The notes under the pieces were generated by a model. It made no database searches and had not been told where the DNA came from. It worked only from the letters and a program-made list of their open reading frames with translations. A stretch of 64,000 bases of DNA from positions 327,091 to 391,090 of the forward strand of contig NZ_FRCL01000003.1 in NCBI RefSeq assembly GCF_900142885.1, given 5' to 3'. How positions within the stretch are numbered: position 1 is the stretch's first letter; every line of letters starts with the position of its first letter. Both the position numbers and the translations under genes were made by a program. Below are positions 34,961-44,666 of the stretch, one piece after another. The stretch comes from Flavobacterium xinjiangense. Its GTDB lineage: Bacteria > Bacteroidota > Bacteroidia > Flavobacteriales > Flavobacteriaceae.

Positions 34961-36010
34961 ATGAATATAAAAAGAGACATTAACGCATTAAGAAGAAAAT
35001 TAATGCGCAGTTTAACTAAAAATATTGGAACTTCCCATTTTGATCCAAATACTGATTTCACGAAAGTCGCTATTAAAAAAATTTTAATTTGCAGACCAAA
35101 TCCCCGATTAGGAAATCAACTGTTAATCACTCCACTTGTTCAGGAAGTCATTGCAACTTTTCCTGAATGTGAGATTGATTTATTTGTAAACGGAGGTTTA
35201 GCAGCAATTGTTTTTGAAAATTACAAAAATGTCAAGCGAATAATTCAACTACCCCGAAAACCTTTTAAAGAGTTAATAAAATACACTAAAGGATGGATAG
35301 CACTAAAACAACATAATTATGACATAGTGATTAATGTGGTTGAAGGGTCTTCATCAGGACGATTGTCAGCACAGTTTGTCACTTCAAAATACAAGTTTTT
35401 TGGCGATGATATTGATGAACTTCAACTTAAATATGAAGATTACAAACACATCGCTAAACAACCAGTCTATAACTTTAGACATTATATGACCAAACTAGGT
35501 TTTACTGAAAATGACAAACCAATTCCGTCGTTAAATCTAATGCTAAGTGCTTCTGAAATTGCTGAAGGACAAAAATTGTTGCAAGACATCGTGAAAAATG
35601 ACAAAAAAACGATTGCCATTTTTACTTTTGCAACTGCTGAAAAATGCTATTCTGAATCATGGTGGGAAACATTTTATGGCAGATTGTTAATAGAATATCC
35701 AAATTACAATGTAGTCGAAGTTTTACCTGTTGAAAATGTTTCGCAAATAGGATTTAAAGCACCTACATTTTACAGTAAAGATGTCCGCGAAATAGGGTCT
35801 CTAGTAGCAAATACTGCCGTTTTTATTGGTGCCGATAGTGGAATTATGCATTTAGCCAGCGCAGCACTAATACCTACAGTTGGCTTATTTTCAGTTACGG
35901 ATATAAAGATGTATGCACCTTACAACAATAATAGTGTAGCAATAGACACTAATTCTAGTTCTATTGATAATTGGATTAAGATATTGAATAAAATTCTTAA
36001 AAATAGCTAG
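34961..36010 (+). CDS. Glycosyltransferase family 9 (heptosyltransferase-like)
   Basis: The 349-residue protein has the GT-B fold features of ADP-heptose:LPS heptosyltransferases: an N-terminal RPNPRLGNQLLITPLVQEV strand-loop, and near the C-terminus the GT9 signature FIGADSGIMHLASAALIPTVGLFS. It probably adds a sugar to lipooligosaccharide or another surface glycan at the inner face of the membrane. It has no signal peptide, as expected. It is alone on this strand. A weak hairpin lies downstream. Confidence 0.87.
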   Translation: MNIKRDINALRRKLMRSLTKNIGTSHFDPNTDFTKVAIKKILICRPNPRLGNQLLITPLVQEVIATFPECEIDLFVNGGLAAIVFENYKNVKRIIQLPRKPFKELIKYTKGWIALKQHNYDIVINVVEGSSSGRLSAQFVTSKYKFFGDDIDELQLKYEDYKHIAKQPVYNFRHYMTKLGFTENDKPIPSLNLMLSASEIAEGQKLLQDIVKNDKKTIAIFTFATAEKCYSESWWETFYGRLLIEYPNYNVVEVLPVENVSQIGFKAPTFYSKDVREIGSLVANTAVFIGADSGIMHLASAALIPTVGLFSVTDIKMYAPYNNNSVAIDTNSSSIDNWIKILNKILKNS

Positions 36011-36040
36011 CATAACACGCGTAAAAGACAAAATTCCATT

Positions 36041-36077
36041 AACTAAAAAAGAAGCCAATCAGATTCTTTTTTTAGTT
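36041..36077. terminator. Weak bidirectional hairpin between convergent genes
   Basis: AACTAAAAAAGAA (36041-36053) pairs with TTCTTTTTTTAGTT (36064-36077), allowing one bulged T, with a 10-base loop. The stem is AT-rich, so its strength is doubtful. It sits between the glycosyltransferase and the convergent Nudix-fold gene and may serve both. Confidence 0.5.
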
Positions 36078-36117
36078 GTAACGGGTTATTAAATAACTAT
36101 TCTCTTTTTCGTTTTTA

Positions 36118-36864
36118 TTACCAGCCGTTATTTAATCCTTCTTTCAGCGCTTTTTCATATTTTTCTATATCAAATTGGTAGAGGTCTGGCGCTTTATGAG
36201 CTCCACCCTTTCTGCTTTCGTCCAATTTAATCAGGATATCATAGCGCAGCATTTTTCTATAAAAATTACCGCGATTTAATTTCTTCGCCAAAATAATTTC
36301 ATACAATTTTTGCAACTCGGGCATTGTAAATTTTTCTGGAAGCAAATTATAGCCAATAGGTTTATCATTCAATTGTTTTCGAAGCGTAATCAGCGCTTTA
36401 TCAAAAATACTTCTATGGTCCATCATAAAATGAGGTAATTCATCAATTGATTTCCATTCACAGGCATCAGAAATATCATCCATAACCAAGTTTACTTGGT
36501 GAAAATCGACCAAAGCATAAAATCCTACGGAAAGAAATCGCTGTTTATTCCATAACGTGTCCGGAAATTCATCAAAAACGCCTCCCGATCGATTCAAATC
36601 ACTAAAAACTTTAAATTCCTGTAAATAAATGTTTTCGGCACCGGTTCTGTTAAATAAGATTCTGTTAGCCGCTTCCATAAGATTTTCTGTCTTCAAAACA
36701 TATCCTCCTGGAAGAGCCCAAAGATCTATGTCTTTTAGCCTTGTAACCAATACTTTTAAAGTAACGTCGTGAAATCCAAAAACGACACAATCCACAGATA
36801 AATTCGGAATATAGATATCCCAAGCTTTAGCTGATTTTTCCTCTATTATTTTATTAAATTCCAT
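36118..36864 (-). CDS. Nudix-fold transcriptional regulator (NrtR/AraR type), degenerate Nudix box
   Basis: The 248-residue protein has a Nudix-like domain (about 1-150) and a C-terminal winged helix (about 160-230, with FTMPELQKLYEIILAKKLNRGNFYRKML). The Nudix box keeps G54, E60, R68 and G75, but the metal-binding glutamates of REUxEE are Ile69, Asn72 and Arg73, so hydrolysis is unlikely. Such inactive Nudix proteins act as sugar-responsive regulators in Bacteroidota (AraR and relatives). It is divergent from a GH3 beta-glucosidase gene, and a 21-base palindrome lies between them. The ligand is unknown. Confidence 0.85.
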   Translation of the reverse strand: MEFNKIIEEKSAKAWDIYIPNLSVDCVVFGFHDVTLKVLVTRLKDIDLWALPGGYVLKTENLMEAANRILFNRTGAENIYLQEFKVFSDLNRSGGVFDEFPDTLWNKQRFLSVGFYALVDFHQVNLVMDDISDACEWKSIDELPHFMMDHRSIFDKALITLRKQLNDKPIGYNLLPEKFTMPELQKLYEIILAKKLNRGNFYRKMLRYDILIKLDESRKGGAHKAPDLYQFDIEKYEKALKEGLNNGW

Positions 36865-36948
36865 TCTTTTTTAATTGGTTGCGAAAATACGAATTAGATT
36901 ATAATTTTTACTTTAAAAACTGATAATCAAAAAAATAAACTATTATTT

Positions 36949-36997
36949 TTTGCAAATATTAAAAAAAATAATTAATATTGCTTCATAATGAAGCAAT
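36949..36997 (+). promoter_or_regulatory. Promoter and palindromic operator upstream of the GH3 gene
   Basis: TTTG (36949-36952) and TAATATTG (36973-36980), 20 bases apart, fit a -33/-7 pair of Bacteroidota type with one mismatch. A perfect 21-base palindrome (arms ATTGCTTCAT at 36977-36986 and ATGAAGCAAT at 36988-36997, around a single A) overlaps the -7 box and the expected start of transcription. That is the natural place for repressor binding. The likely binder is the Nudix-fold regulator encoded divergently. Confidence 0.72.
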
Positions 36998-37022
36998 AAA
37001 AAAACTACAAACAAAAAACTTT

Positions 37023-39500
37023 ATGAAAAACCATTCAATTAAGAAATTAGCAAAAATCTCGCTACTTTCTACTTTAGTATTAACAGCTATTTCCTGGAAT
37101 GAACATCCAAATGATATCAAGACTGAAAAAGAACCAATTATTATTATAAACGGATTAACTTTTAAAGATTTAAACAAAAATGGAAAACTTGATTTGTATG
37201 AAGATTACCGTCTTCCTGTGAATGAAAGAATCAAAGATTTGATAAAGAAAATGACTGCTGATGAAAAAGCAAGTATGCTTATTGGAATTGGTATGCCAGG
37301 ATTTGATGCTGTTGCGTTTAAGTTTACAACAGAAGGCTTTCAAGGAAAAGTACCAGGAGCTGCTGGTGGAACTTATGAATTAAAACGATTAGGAATCCCT
37401 ACCGTAGTAGTGTCAGATGGTCCAGCGGGTCTGAGAATTAATCCAAAACGAAATAATGACAGTAAAAACTATTATGCAACTGCATTTCCTGTAGGAACTT
37501 CATTGGCATCTACTTGGAATACGGAATTAATAAACAGTGTAGGAAAAGCAATTGGTAATGAAGTGAAAGAATATGGTGTTGATGTTTTACTTGGACCTGG
37601 AATGAACATTCACAGAAATCCATTATGCGGTAGAAACTTCGAATATTATTCTGAAGACCCATTGCTTACTGGAAAAATATCGGCAGCAATTGTAAACGGT
37701 ATTCAATCAAATGGTGTTGGGACTTCTATTAAACATTTTGCAGCCAACAATCAGGAAAGAAATAGAATGGGTATTAATGCTCATGTAAGCGAAAGAGCGC
37801 TCCGTGAAATTTATCTTAGAGGTTTTGAAATTTCAGTAAAAGAAGCACAACCTTGGACCATAATGTCGTCTTATAACTTAATTAATGGTACTTATACTTC
37901 TCAACGAAAAGATTTATTAACTACAGTTTTAAGAAATGAATGGGGATTTAAAGGTCTGGTAATGACTGATTGGTTCGGTGGGTATGATGGATTTGGTGGT
38001 GCAAATGGCCCATTTTCTCCAAATTCAGTGAGTAACGTTACGGCACAATTATCAGCTGGAAATGATTTACTGATGCCTGGAATGCCTTCTCAAAAACAAG
38101 CGATTTTAGACAATATGAAAAGCGGGAAATTATCTGCAGCAGTTGTTAATACAGATTTAACTCGAATCTTAGAATTGGTAATGAGATCGCCATCAATGAA
38201 CAATTACAAATATTCTGATAAGCCAAACTTAGAAGAAAATGCAGAAGTAACAAGACAAGCTGCTGCTGAGGGAACTATTTTATTAAAAAATGATAAAAAT
38301 ACTTTGCCATTTACTTCCAAATCTGCGCCATTAGCCATTTTTGGTTTAACTTCTTACGATTTTATTTCAGGTGGAACAGGAAGCGGTGACGTTAACGAAG
38401 CATACACTATCTCATTAATTGACGGATTAACTAATTCAGGATTTGCAATAGATAAGGAGCTAGAGGGCTTGTACAAGCCTTATGCAGCAGATCAAAAAGC
38501 AAAAGAATTGGAACGTCGTGAAAAGAATGGTGGATTAATGGCTACTCCAAAACGACTTTTGGAATTGGAATTAAGCAAGGAAATTATTGAGAATAAAGCC
38601 AATTCATCTGAACTTGCTTTAATCACAATAGGTAGAAATGCCGGTGAAGGCGATGACAGAAAAGTGGAAGACGACTTTAATTTAGCCGCTGACGAAGTAA
38701 ATTTAATCAACAATGTTTCCCAAGCTTTTCACGCTAAAGGCAAAAAAGTTGTTGTTGTATTGAATATTGGTGGTGTAATTGAAACTGCTAGTTGGAGAGA
38801 CAAAGTAGATGCAATCCTTTTGCCTTGGCAACCAGGTCAAGAAGGTGGAAATTCTGTAGCAGATGTTTTCTCAGGAAAAGTAACTCCTTCCGGAAAATTA
38901 ACAATGACTTTTCCAGTAAAATATGAAGACACCCCATCATTTAAGAACTGGATAGGAACACCTGCTGAAAATCCTACAAGTGTATCTTACGAAGAAGGTG
39001 TTTATGTAGGATATAGATATTTTAATACTTTCAATGTAAAGCCATCTTATGAATTTGGTTACGGATTGTCTTACACTACATTTGACTATTCTACTATCAA
39101 ATTAAGCGAGCCTACATTCGCAAATAAAATGACTGTTTCCGTTACCATTAAAAACACTGGAAAAAAAGCAGGAAAAGAAGTAGTTCAACTTTATTTATCT
39201 GCTCCTTCAAAAACAATTGATAAACCAAAAGAAGAATTAAAAGCTTTTGGTAAAACCAAAACATTACAACCGGGTGAGAGCCAAATAATTACTTTGGTAT
39301 TAAATGCTAAAAATTTAGCCTCTTTTATTCCTGGCAAAAATGCTTGGATTGCCGAAGCAGGAAAATACAAAGTTTCAGTAGGTTCCTCTTCGTTAGATAT
39401 CAAAAAATCAGCTGAATTTACTTTGGCACAGGACAAGATAGTGGAGAAAACGAATCCTGCATTTGCTCTTGATGTGAAATTTAATGATTTGAAACACTAA
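37023..39500 (+). CDS. Glycoside hydrolase family 3 beta-glucosidase, secreted
   Basis: The 825-residue protein has a signal peptide (KISLLSTLVLTAISW), the N-terminal GH3 TIM-barrel domain, the alpha/beta-sandwich domain and a C-terminal fibronectin III-like domain (about 715-800, VTIKNTGKKAGKEVVQLYLSA). The nucleophile is the Asp of GLVMTDWFGGYDG, and SIKHFAANNQERNRMG is the substrate-binding KH segment. It should cleave terminal beta-glucosides or a related sugar in the periplasm. The frame is open to 36978, within the palindrome, so the ATG at 37023 is the start. Control by the divergent Nudix-fold regulator is likely. Confidence 0.92.
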   Translation: MKNHSIKKLAKISLLSTLVLTAISWNEHPNDIKTEKEPIIIINGLTFKDLNKNGKLDLYEDYRLPVNERIKDLIKKMTADEKASMLIGIGMPGFDAVAFKFTTEGFQGKVPGAAGGTYELKRLGIPTVVVSDGPAGLRINPKRNNDSKNYYATAFPVGTSLASTWNTELINSVGKAIGNEVKEYGVDVLLGPGMNIHRNPLCGRNFEYYSEDPLLTGKISAAIVNGIQSNGVGTSIKHFAANNQERNRMGINAHVSERALREIYLRGFEISVKEAQPWTIMSSYNLINGTYTSQRKDLLTTVLRNEWGFKGLVMTDWFGGYDGFGGANGPFSPNSVSNVTAQLSAGNDLLMPGMPSQKQAILDNMKSGKLSAAVVNTDLTRILELVMRSPSMNNYKYSDKPNLEENAEVTRQAAAEGTILLKNDKNTLPFTSKSAPLAIFGLTSYDFISGGTGSGDVNEAYTISLIDGLTNSGFAIDKELEGLYKPYAADQKAKELERREKNGGLMATPKRLLELELSKEIIENKANSSELALITIGRNAGEGDDRKVEDDFNLAADEVNLINNVSQAFHAKGKKVVVVLNIGGVIETASWRDKVDAILLPWQPGQEGGNSVADVFSGKVTPSGKLTMTFPVKYEDTPSFKNWIGTPAENPTSVSYEEGVYVGYRYFNTFNVKPSYEFGYGLSYTTFDYSTIKLSEPTFANKMTVSVTIKNTGKKAGKEVVQLYLSAPSKTIDKPKEELKAFGKTKTLQPGESQIITLVLNAKNLASFIPGKNAWIAEAGKYKVSVGSSSLDIKKSAEFTLAQDKIVEKTNPAFALDVKFNDLKH

Positions 39501-39526
39501 TTCTTTAAAAAATTAGTCTTTTTTAT

Positions 39527-39560
39527 AAATGGATTCGATGAAAGTCGAATCCATTTTTTT
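39527..39560 (+). terminator. Rho-independent terminator of the GH3 gene
   Basis: AAATGGATTCGA (39527-39538) pairs with TCGAATCCATTT (39545-39556), with a 6-base loop and a T-run. Confidence 0.88.
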
Positions 39561-39655
39561 GTTTCATAACAATTTGTTTCGCACTTTGTTTGAAAATATT
39601 TGACTATCTTTTCCAGTAGTTCTAGTAATCAATTTTTTTTCAGTGATCCTAAAAA

Positions 39656-39700
39656 GATTTCAAATTTCAGATAAAAGGATTAATATTCTTTATCTGAAAT
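39656..39700 (-). terminator. Rho-independent terminator of kup
   Basis: ATTTCAGATAAA (39664-39675) is perfectly complementary to TTTATCTGAAAT (39689-39700). On the minus strand the hairpin is followed by a TTTTT run (from 39656 downward). It sits 13 bases after the kup stop. Confidence 0.78.
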
Positions 39701-39712
39701 CTACTTTTAATT

Positions 39713-41647
39713 TTATTTCCTTTCCAATTCTAATTTTATAATAGGTTGATATACAAAAGCTACCTCTTCAATTTCAGCATCACTTTTATCTAATCCAAAT
39801 GCTTTAATGTCAGAAAGTGACCAATTTTTAAGCATATAATAAGAATTCAACAGAAAAGCGTCTTTCACGGTAAATTCATTTTCAACAGAAAGAAATTTCT
39901 CTAAAATAATGAATTTAAAATCAGGTTCAGCATTATATTTTGTAGAGCCGTCTGGGCGAATATGCAAATTCAATTCTTTATTTTGAACCAAATTTTGAAC
40001 GATTTTCTTGAAATACAATTCAACCTTTGGTTGGATTCTAAAGCCAATATTTAATACAATTTTAATTACTTTATCGTCTAATAATTCAATTACTTCATAA
40101 TTTAGAGTAAAAGGATCATTGGTTCTGTTGATATGAAAAAACCAGTAGACATCTGCTCTTTTTGGCTTTTTGGAAAAAATAGATTTCAATATTTTTTCTT
40201 CAACTTCATAATTTCTATCTGCCTTAGACAGATAAATTAAATGCGTTGAATACTTTGGAATGCTGATGTCATTACTCAACTCTTGAAGTTGTTGCGTATG
40301 CTCCCCTAAATTCGTGAATTTTAAAAATTTATTATTAATTTTTCTTGCGAAAAACCAAGTATACATAGTCATGAAAATGAAAAGCTCAAAGAACAAGAAC
40401 ATCCAACGTTCTTTGATTTTTACAATATTGGCAACAAAAAATGCTATTTCAATAATACCAAAAACTGTTATAATTATCGCTATCAAAATCCTGTTCATTT
40501 TTTTGATATAAATCAAATAATAATTTAAAAGAACAGTAGTCATCAGCATGGCAATGGTAATCGAAAAACCATAAGCCGCTTCCATATTTGAGGAGTTTTT
40601 AAAATATAAAATCATTAAAATACAGCCTGCCCAAAGAATCGTATTTACAGATGGAATGTAGATTTGTCCTTTCAAATTCGTTGGATTTCGCATAGCTACT
40701 CTAGGCCAAAAGTTGAGAGACATTGCTTCATTTATTAAAGTATAAGACCCACTTATTAAGGCTTGAGAAGCAATAATCGCAGCAAAAGTGGCAATGATAA
40801 CACCTGAAAAAAGAAACCATTGTGGCATTATGGTATAAAAAGGATTTCTTCCTTCAAGAAATGGTTTCCCTTGATTCATAAGCCATGATGCTTGCCCCAA
40901 ATAATTCACAACTAAAGCGATCTTAACAAAAATCCAGGTAATTCTTATATTCTTTTTTCCACAATGTCCTAAATCCGAATACAAAGCCTCTGCTCCGGTT
41001 GTACATAAAAACACTGCTCCTAATAACCAGAATCCATTAGGATATTCAACTAGTAATTGATACGCATACATTGGGTTTAATGCGGTCAAAATAGCGGGAT
41101 GATCTAGTATTTGTACAAATCCTAAAACAAAAAGCATCGAAAACCAGACTACCATAGCCGGACCAAAAAAGAAACCTACTTTTTGGGTTCCAAATCGTTG
41201 AAAAAAGAACAATCCAGATAAAATTAAAATCACAATTGGAAGTATTGGGATACCGGGAACCACATCTCCTAGTCCTTCAACAGCTGACGCTACCGAAATT
41301 GGCGGAGTAATAATTCCATCGGCCAAAAGTGTCGTGGCTCCAAGAATAGTAGGAATAACCAGTTTTCCTTTTCCAAATCGTTTTACCAATGCATAAAGTG
41401 AAAAAACACCACCCTCGCCATGATTATCAGCCGAAAGTGTTAGAAAAATATATTTGAATGTAGTTTGAAATGTAAGTGTCCAAAAAATACAGGAAATACC
41501 GCCGTAAACAAGCAATTTTGATATTTCTCTTTGTCCTATAATGGCTTTCATAACATATAGCGGACTAGTTCCTATGTCTCCGTAAATAATTCCTAGTGCC
41601 ACTAAAAGAGATGCAGCACTGACTTTTTGAATAGTTGATTTATTCAT
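39713..41647 (-). CDS. kup: Kup-type potassium uptake transporter
   Basis: The 644-residue protein has twelve predicted membrane helices over its first 430 residues and a cytoplasmic C-terminal part, the usual size of KUP/HAK/KT transporters. Diagnostic strings are ALGIIYGDIGTSPLYVMKAI at the first helix, SADNHGEGGVFSLYALVKR, and TTGAEALYSDLGHCGKKNI. It imports K+ with protons. It follows, on the same strand, a KdpE-like regulator and a short KdpD-like kinase. A short palindrome TATGTT-TAG-AACATA (41711-41725) lies in the 145-base leader upstream of its start. Confidence 0.95.
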   Translation of the reverse strand: MNKSTIQKVSAASLLVALGIIYGDIGTSPLYVMKAIIGQREISKLLVYGGISCIFWTLTFQTTFKYIFLTLSADNHGEGGVFSLYALVKRFGKGKLVIPTILGATTLLADGIITPPISVASAVEGLGDVVPGIPILPIVILILSGLFFFQRFGTQKVGFFFGPAMVVWFSMLFVLGFVQILDHPAILTALNPMYAYQLLVEYPNGFWLLGAVFLCTTGAEALYSDLGHCGKKNIRITWIFVKIALVVNYLGQASWLMNQGKPFLEGRNPFYTIMPQWFLFSGVIIATFAAIIASQALISGSYTLINEAMSLNFWPRVAMRNPTNLKGQIYIPSVNTILWAGCILMILYFKNSSNMEAAYGFSITIAMLMTTVLLNYYLIYIKKMNRILIAIIITVFGIIEIAFFVANIVKIKERWMFLFFELFIFMTMYTWFFARKINNKFLKFTNLGEHTQQLQELSNDISIPKYSTHLIYLSKADRNYEVEEKILKSIFSKKPKRADVYWFFHINRTNDPFTLNYEVIELLDDKVIKIVLNIGFRIQPKVELYFKKIVQNLVQNKELNLHIRPDGSTKYNAEPDFKFIILEKFLSVENEFTVKDAFLLNSYYMLKNWSLSDIKAFGLDKSDAEIEEVAFVYQPIIKLELERK

Positions 41648-41792
41648 TTTAATTTTAATTTTTAAGATTTCGAAACGTATTAAATATTAGACAATAGAAA
41701 TCCTCATCGTTATGTTTAGAACATACAATTCAATGACTTTTTTGTCTTTTTTTGATTATTGCTTAAAGCTAATTACTCAAAGCATTGCGAAT

Positions 41793-42479
41793 TTAGCTGG
41801 TATTAAAGCGATAGCCAACGCCTGATTCTGTAATTATAAATTTAGGACGGTTTGGATCCTCTTCAATTTTTTTTCGAAGTTGCGCCACAAAAACACGTAA
41901 ATATTGTGTTTGATCGGAATAAGTGTTTCCCCAAACTTGTTTTAGCAAATACTGATGTGTGAGTACACGACCTTCATTTTTAACCAAAATGGAAAGCAAA
42001 TTATATTCAGTCGTTGTTAATTTTAAGATTTCATTTTTTAGCTTAACAATTCTCGAAGTAAAATCAATTGAAATTTCACCAAAATCGATTATTGGCTCAT
42101 TTTTATCTTGGTTTAAATTCCTTAAAGCGGTGCGAATTCTAGCCAATAATTCTTGGGTTCTGAACGGTTTTGCCAAATAATCGTTGGCACCGCTATCTAG
42201 TGCTTTTACAATTTCTTCTTCCGTATTTTTTACAGTTAAAATTAGGATTGGCTTTTTATACCATTCTCTTAATCTTTTTAAAACTATCTGTCCGTCTTCG
42301 TCCGGCAAACCCAAATCCAAGATGATTAAATCCGGCTGATGATTTGCTGCAAGCGCTATCCCTTCCTTTGCATTTACAGCGAAAGTAGTTTTATATCCAT
42401 TTGAATCCAAGGCGATTTCCAGTAGTTTCCTAATTTGGATTTCATCATCTATGATTAATATTTCGGCTGAATTATTCAT
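41793..42479 (-). CDS. kdpE: KdpE-like OmpR-family response regulator
   Basis: The 228-residue protein has a receiver domain (IDDEIQIRKLLEIALDSNGY; phosphorylated Asp in LIILDLGLPDEDG; KPFRTQELLARIRTALRN) and an OmpR winged helix (HQYLLKQVWGNTYSDQTQYLRVFVAQLRKKIE, FIITESGVGYRF). The wording is that of KdpE, the regulator of potassium uptake. It overlaps the kinase gene by 8 bases, and kup follows 145 bases downstream. No kdpFABC genes are in the window, so kup is the closest plausible target. Confidence 0.88.
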   Translation of the reverse strand: MNNSAEILIIDDEIQIRKLLEIALDSNGYKTTFAVNAKEGIALAANHQPDLIILDLGLPDEDGQIVLKRLREWYKKPILILTVKNTEEEIVKALDSGANDYLAKPFRTQELLARIRTALRNLNQDKNEPIIDFGEISIDFTSRIVKLKNEILKLTTTEYNLLSILVKNEGRVLTHQYLLKQVWGNTYSDQTQYLRVFVAQLRKKIEEDPNRPKFIITESGVGYRFNTS

Positions 42480-43605
42480 TTGAAATGGGTGCTGTATTCA
42501 TTACTAATGCTGGGAAATAGATCTTAAAAATTGATCCGCCTTCCTCTTTGTTTTCTAGGGTAATTTTACCGTTTTGGGCTTCAACAAAACCTTTTACAAT
42601 GGATAAACCCAATCCGGTTCCTCCCGTTTTTGAATTTTGCAATCTGTAAAACTTATCAAAGACTTTATCTATTTCTGCTTCAGGAAAACCATTTCCATCA
42701 TCTGAAATACTGATAACACATGGCATCAGTTTATCTGGATTATATTCAAAATCGATATTGGCATTGTATTCAATTTTAATTTCAATTTTAGCTCCTTTCG
42801 GGGTGTATTGCGATGCATTAAAAACCAAATTGTAAATAATTTGTTCCGTTAAACCATAATCCAACTTGAAAAGAGGTAAGTTTTCATCGGCAATAACTGC
42901 GATTTTATGAAACTGTAAATCATCTTTCAAACTATCCAAAACATTATAAACTAATTCCTTCAAATCACACCAATCTATTTTTGGTTGTATTACTCCTGAT
43001 TCTAATCTGGACATATTCAATAAATTCTCTACTTGATGATTCAATCGCAAAGAAGCCTTTTCGATTTCTGAATATAATTTTAATTTATTCTCTTCAGAAA
43101 TGGTTAATGTTTTACTTTGAATGGTGTCTATTGAGCCCATAATCGTAGAAATAGGTGTGCGCAATTCATGCGATAAGGAATCCAATAAGGCATTGTATAG
43201 CTTCATTGTATTTACCCTGACTTCTTTTATTTGCAATATTTTTTCAGCTTTTCTAATTTTGTGGGTCAAAACGCCATTAATGAGTGCAATTAGAAAAAAC
43301 AAAAATAATAACAAGGAATCTTCTGCATTACTAATATGAAAAGTGTAATACGGTTTCAAAAAGAAGAAATTCATAATTAAAGCACTTAAAATAGCACTCA
43401 ATAAAACGGGCAAAATATCTAAAAATATAGCAAGTAAAGAAACCACAACAAGCAATAAATAACCTACTATTTTGTAATCCAAATAATCTCTGGTGAACAA
43501 ACAAAGTGAAGCAACTATACTTACAGACAATACACATATTAGGTATTGATTTTCTCTTTTTATTTGGCTCAAAATACTTTTCACATGAATGCTTTTTATT
43601 GACAA
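42472..43605 (-). CDS. Short KdpD-like sensor histidine kinase (DUF4118 + HisKA + HATPase)
   Basis: The 377-residue protein starts directly with the four-helix membrane domain of KdpD (DUF4118; GYLLLVVVSLLAIFLDILPVLLSAILSALIMNFFFL). HisKA with the phospho-histidine in DSLSHELRTPISTIMGS follows, then a HATPase ending in TGGTGLGLSIVKGFVEAQNG. The KdpD N-terminal sensor and UspA-like domains, which make E. coli KdpD about 900 residues, are missing. No GAF domain is seen either. It would respond to potassium or envelope signals through the membrane part alone. Confidence 0.85.
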   Translation of the reverse strand: MSIKSIHVKSILSQIKRENQYLICVLSVSIVASLCLFTRDYLDYKIVGYLLLVVVSLLAIFLDILPVLLSAILSALIMNFFFLKPYYTFHISNAEDSLLLFLFFLIALINGVLTHKIRKAEKILQIKEVRVNTMKLYNALLDSLSHELRTPISTIMGSIDTIQSKTLTISEENKLKLYSEIEKASLRLNHQVENLLNMSRLESGVIQPKIDWCDLKELVYNVLDSLKDDLQFHKIAVIADENLPLFKLDYGLTEQIIYNLVFNASQYTPKGAKIEIKIEYNANIDFEYNPDKLMPCVISISDDGNGFPEAEIDKVFDKFYRLQNSKTGGTGLGLSIVKGFVEAQNGKITLENKEEGGSIFKIYFPALVMNTAPISNE

Positions 43606-43786
43606 GACAAAGTTAAATGATATGTTGTAAGTATTTTATAATATATCCGAACATCATATAAAGATTTTATAAAGATTTCTTTTGTTGATTCTCTAAAAAA
43701 TAAGGAATCTAACTCTCTTAATAATTCAATTTCATTACTTTTACAGGCTCAAATCGTATTTTTAATACTTAAAATAGTAAACCACA

Positions 43787-44605
43787 ATGTCTGTAGCAAA
43801 AAAAGATTACAAAAGAATTACAACAAAGTCATTAATTGAAATGAAAGCTAATGGAGAGAAAATTTCCATGCTGACCGCTTATGATTATACCATGGCTAAA
43901 ATTGTTGATACTGCTGGAATCGATGTTATTCTTGTTGGTGATTCTGCATCGAATGTTATGGCGGGTCATGAAACTACTTTGCCAATTACTCTAGACCAAA
44001 TGATTTATCACGCTTCATCTGTGGTAAGAGCTATAGAAAGAGCATTGGTTGTTGTTGATTTACCTTTTGGAAGTTACCAATCAGATCCAAAAGAAGCCTT
44101 ACGTTCAGCCATCAGAATTATGAAAGAAAGCGGTGGACATGCCGTAAAACTAGAGGGAGGAAAAGAAATTAAAGATTCAATAAAGAAAATATTAAACGCC
44201 GGGATTCCTGTTATGGGACATTTGGGTTTAACTCCACAATCTATTTATAAATTTGGAACGTATACCGTTCGTGCCAAAGAAGAAGAAGAAGCACATAAAT
44301 TAATAGAAGACGCTATTTTGCTTGAAAGACTTGGCTGTTTTGCGTTAGTTTTGGAAAAAATTCCTGCTCATTTAGCAGAACAAGTTGCTCAAAGCATTTC
44401 GATCCCCGTTATAGGAATTGGAGCAGGTGGCGGTGTTGACGGTCAGGTTCTTGTAATCCATGACATGTTAGGAATGAACAATGAATTTAGCCCTCGTTTT
44501 TTGAGAAGATATATGAATTTATATGAAGGAATGACTACCGCTATTGGCCAATATGTTGCTGATGTGAAATCAAGCGATTTTCCAAATGTGAATGAACAAT
44601 ATTAA
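43787..44605 (+). CDS. panB: 3-methyl-2-oxobutanoate hydroxymethyltransferase
   Basis: The 272-residue protein is PanB, the first committed step of pantothenate synthesis: 2-oxoisovalerate plus methylene-tetrahydrofolate gives ketopantoate. Diagnostic segments are [54 protein letters not shown] and [22 protein letters not shown]. The length is normal. The family forms a cytoplasmic decamer. It is followed by an inserted-looking four-helix-bundle gene and then an RluA-family gene. Confidence 0.96.
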   Translation: MSVAKKDYKRITTKSLIEMKANGEKISMLTAYDYTMAKIVDTAGIDVILVGDSASNVMAGHETTLPITLDQMIYHASSVVRAIERALVVVDLPFGSYQSDPKEALRSAIRIMKESGGHAVKLEGGKEIKDSIKKILNAGIPVMGHLGLTPQSIYKFGTYTVRAKEEEEAHKLIEDAILLERLGCFALVLEKIPAHLAEQVAQSISIPVIGIGAGGGVDGQVLVIHDMLGMNNEFSPRFLRRYMNLYEGMTTAIGQYVADVKSSDFPNVNEQY

Positions 44606-44606
44606 A

Positions 44607-44657
44607 TTAGACATCTTAGATTATTAGACTTTTAGATTTTTAGATTGTTAGATTAAA
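44607..44657. repeat. Left TTAGATT repeat array flanking the four-helix-bundle gene
   Basis: A run of TTAGATT/TTAGACT units begins 2 bases after the panB stop. The 24-base stretch 44631-44654 matches, in inverted orientation, 22 of 24 bases of the stretch 45064-45087 on the other side of the small gene. Confidence 0.75.
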
Positions 44658-44666
44658 AAAATAGAA

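Noticed and set aside
36978-37022. Upstream start of the GH3 gene at 36978
   Set aside because: It would put the operator palindrome inside the coding region and add 15 residues before a normal signal peptide; the ATG at 37023 is better.
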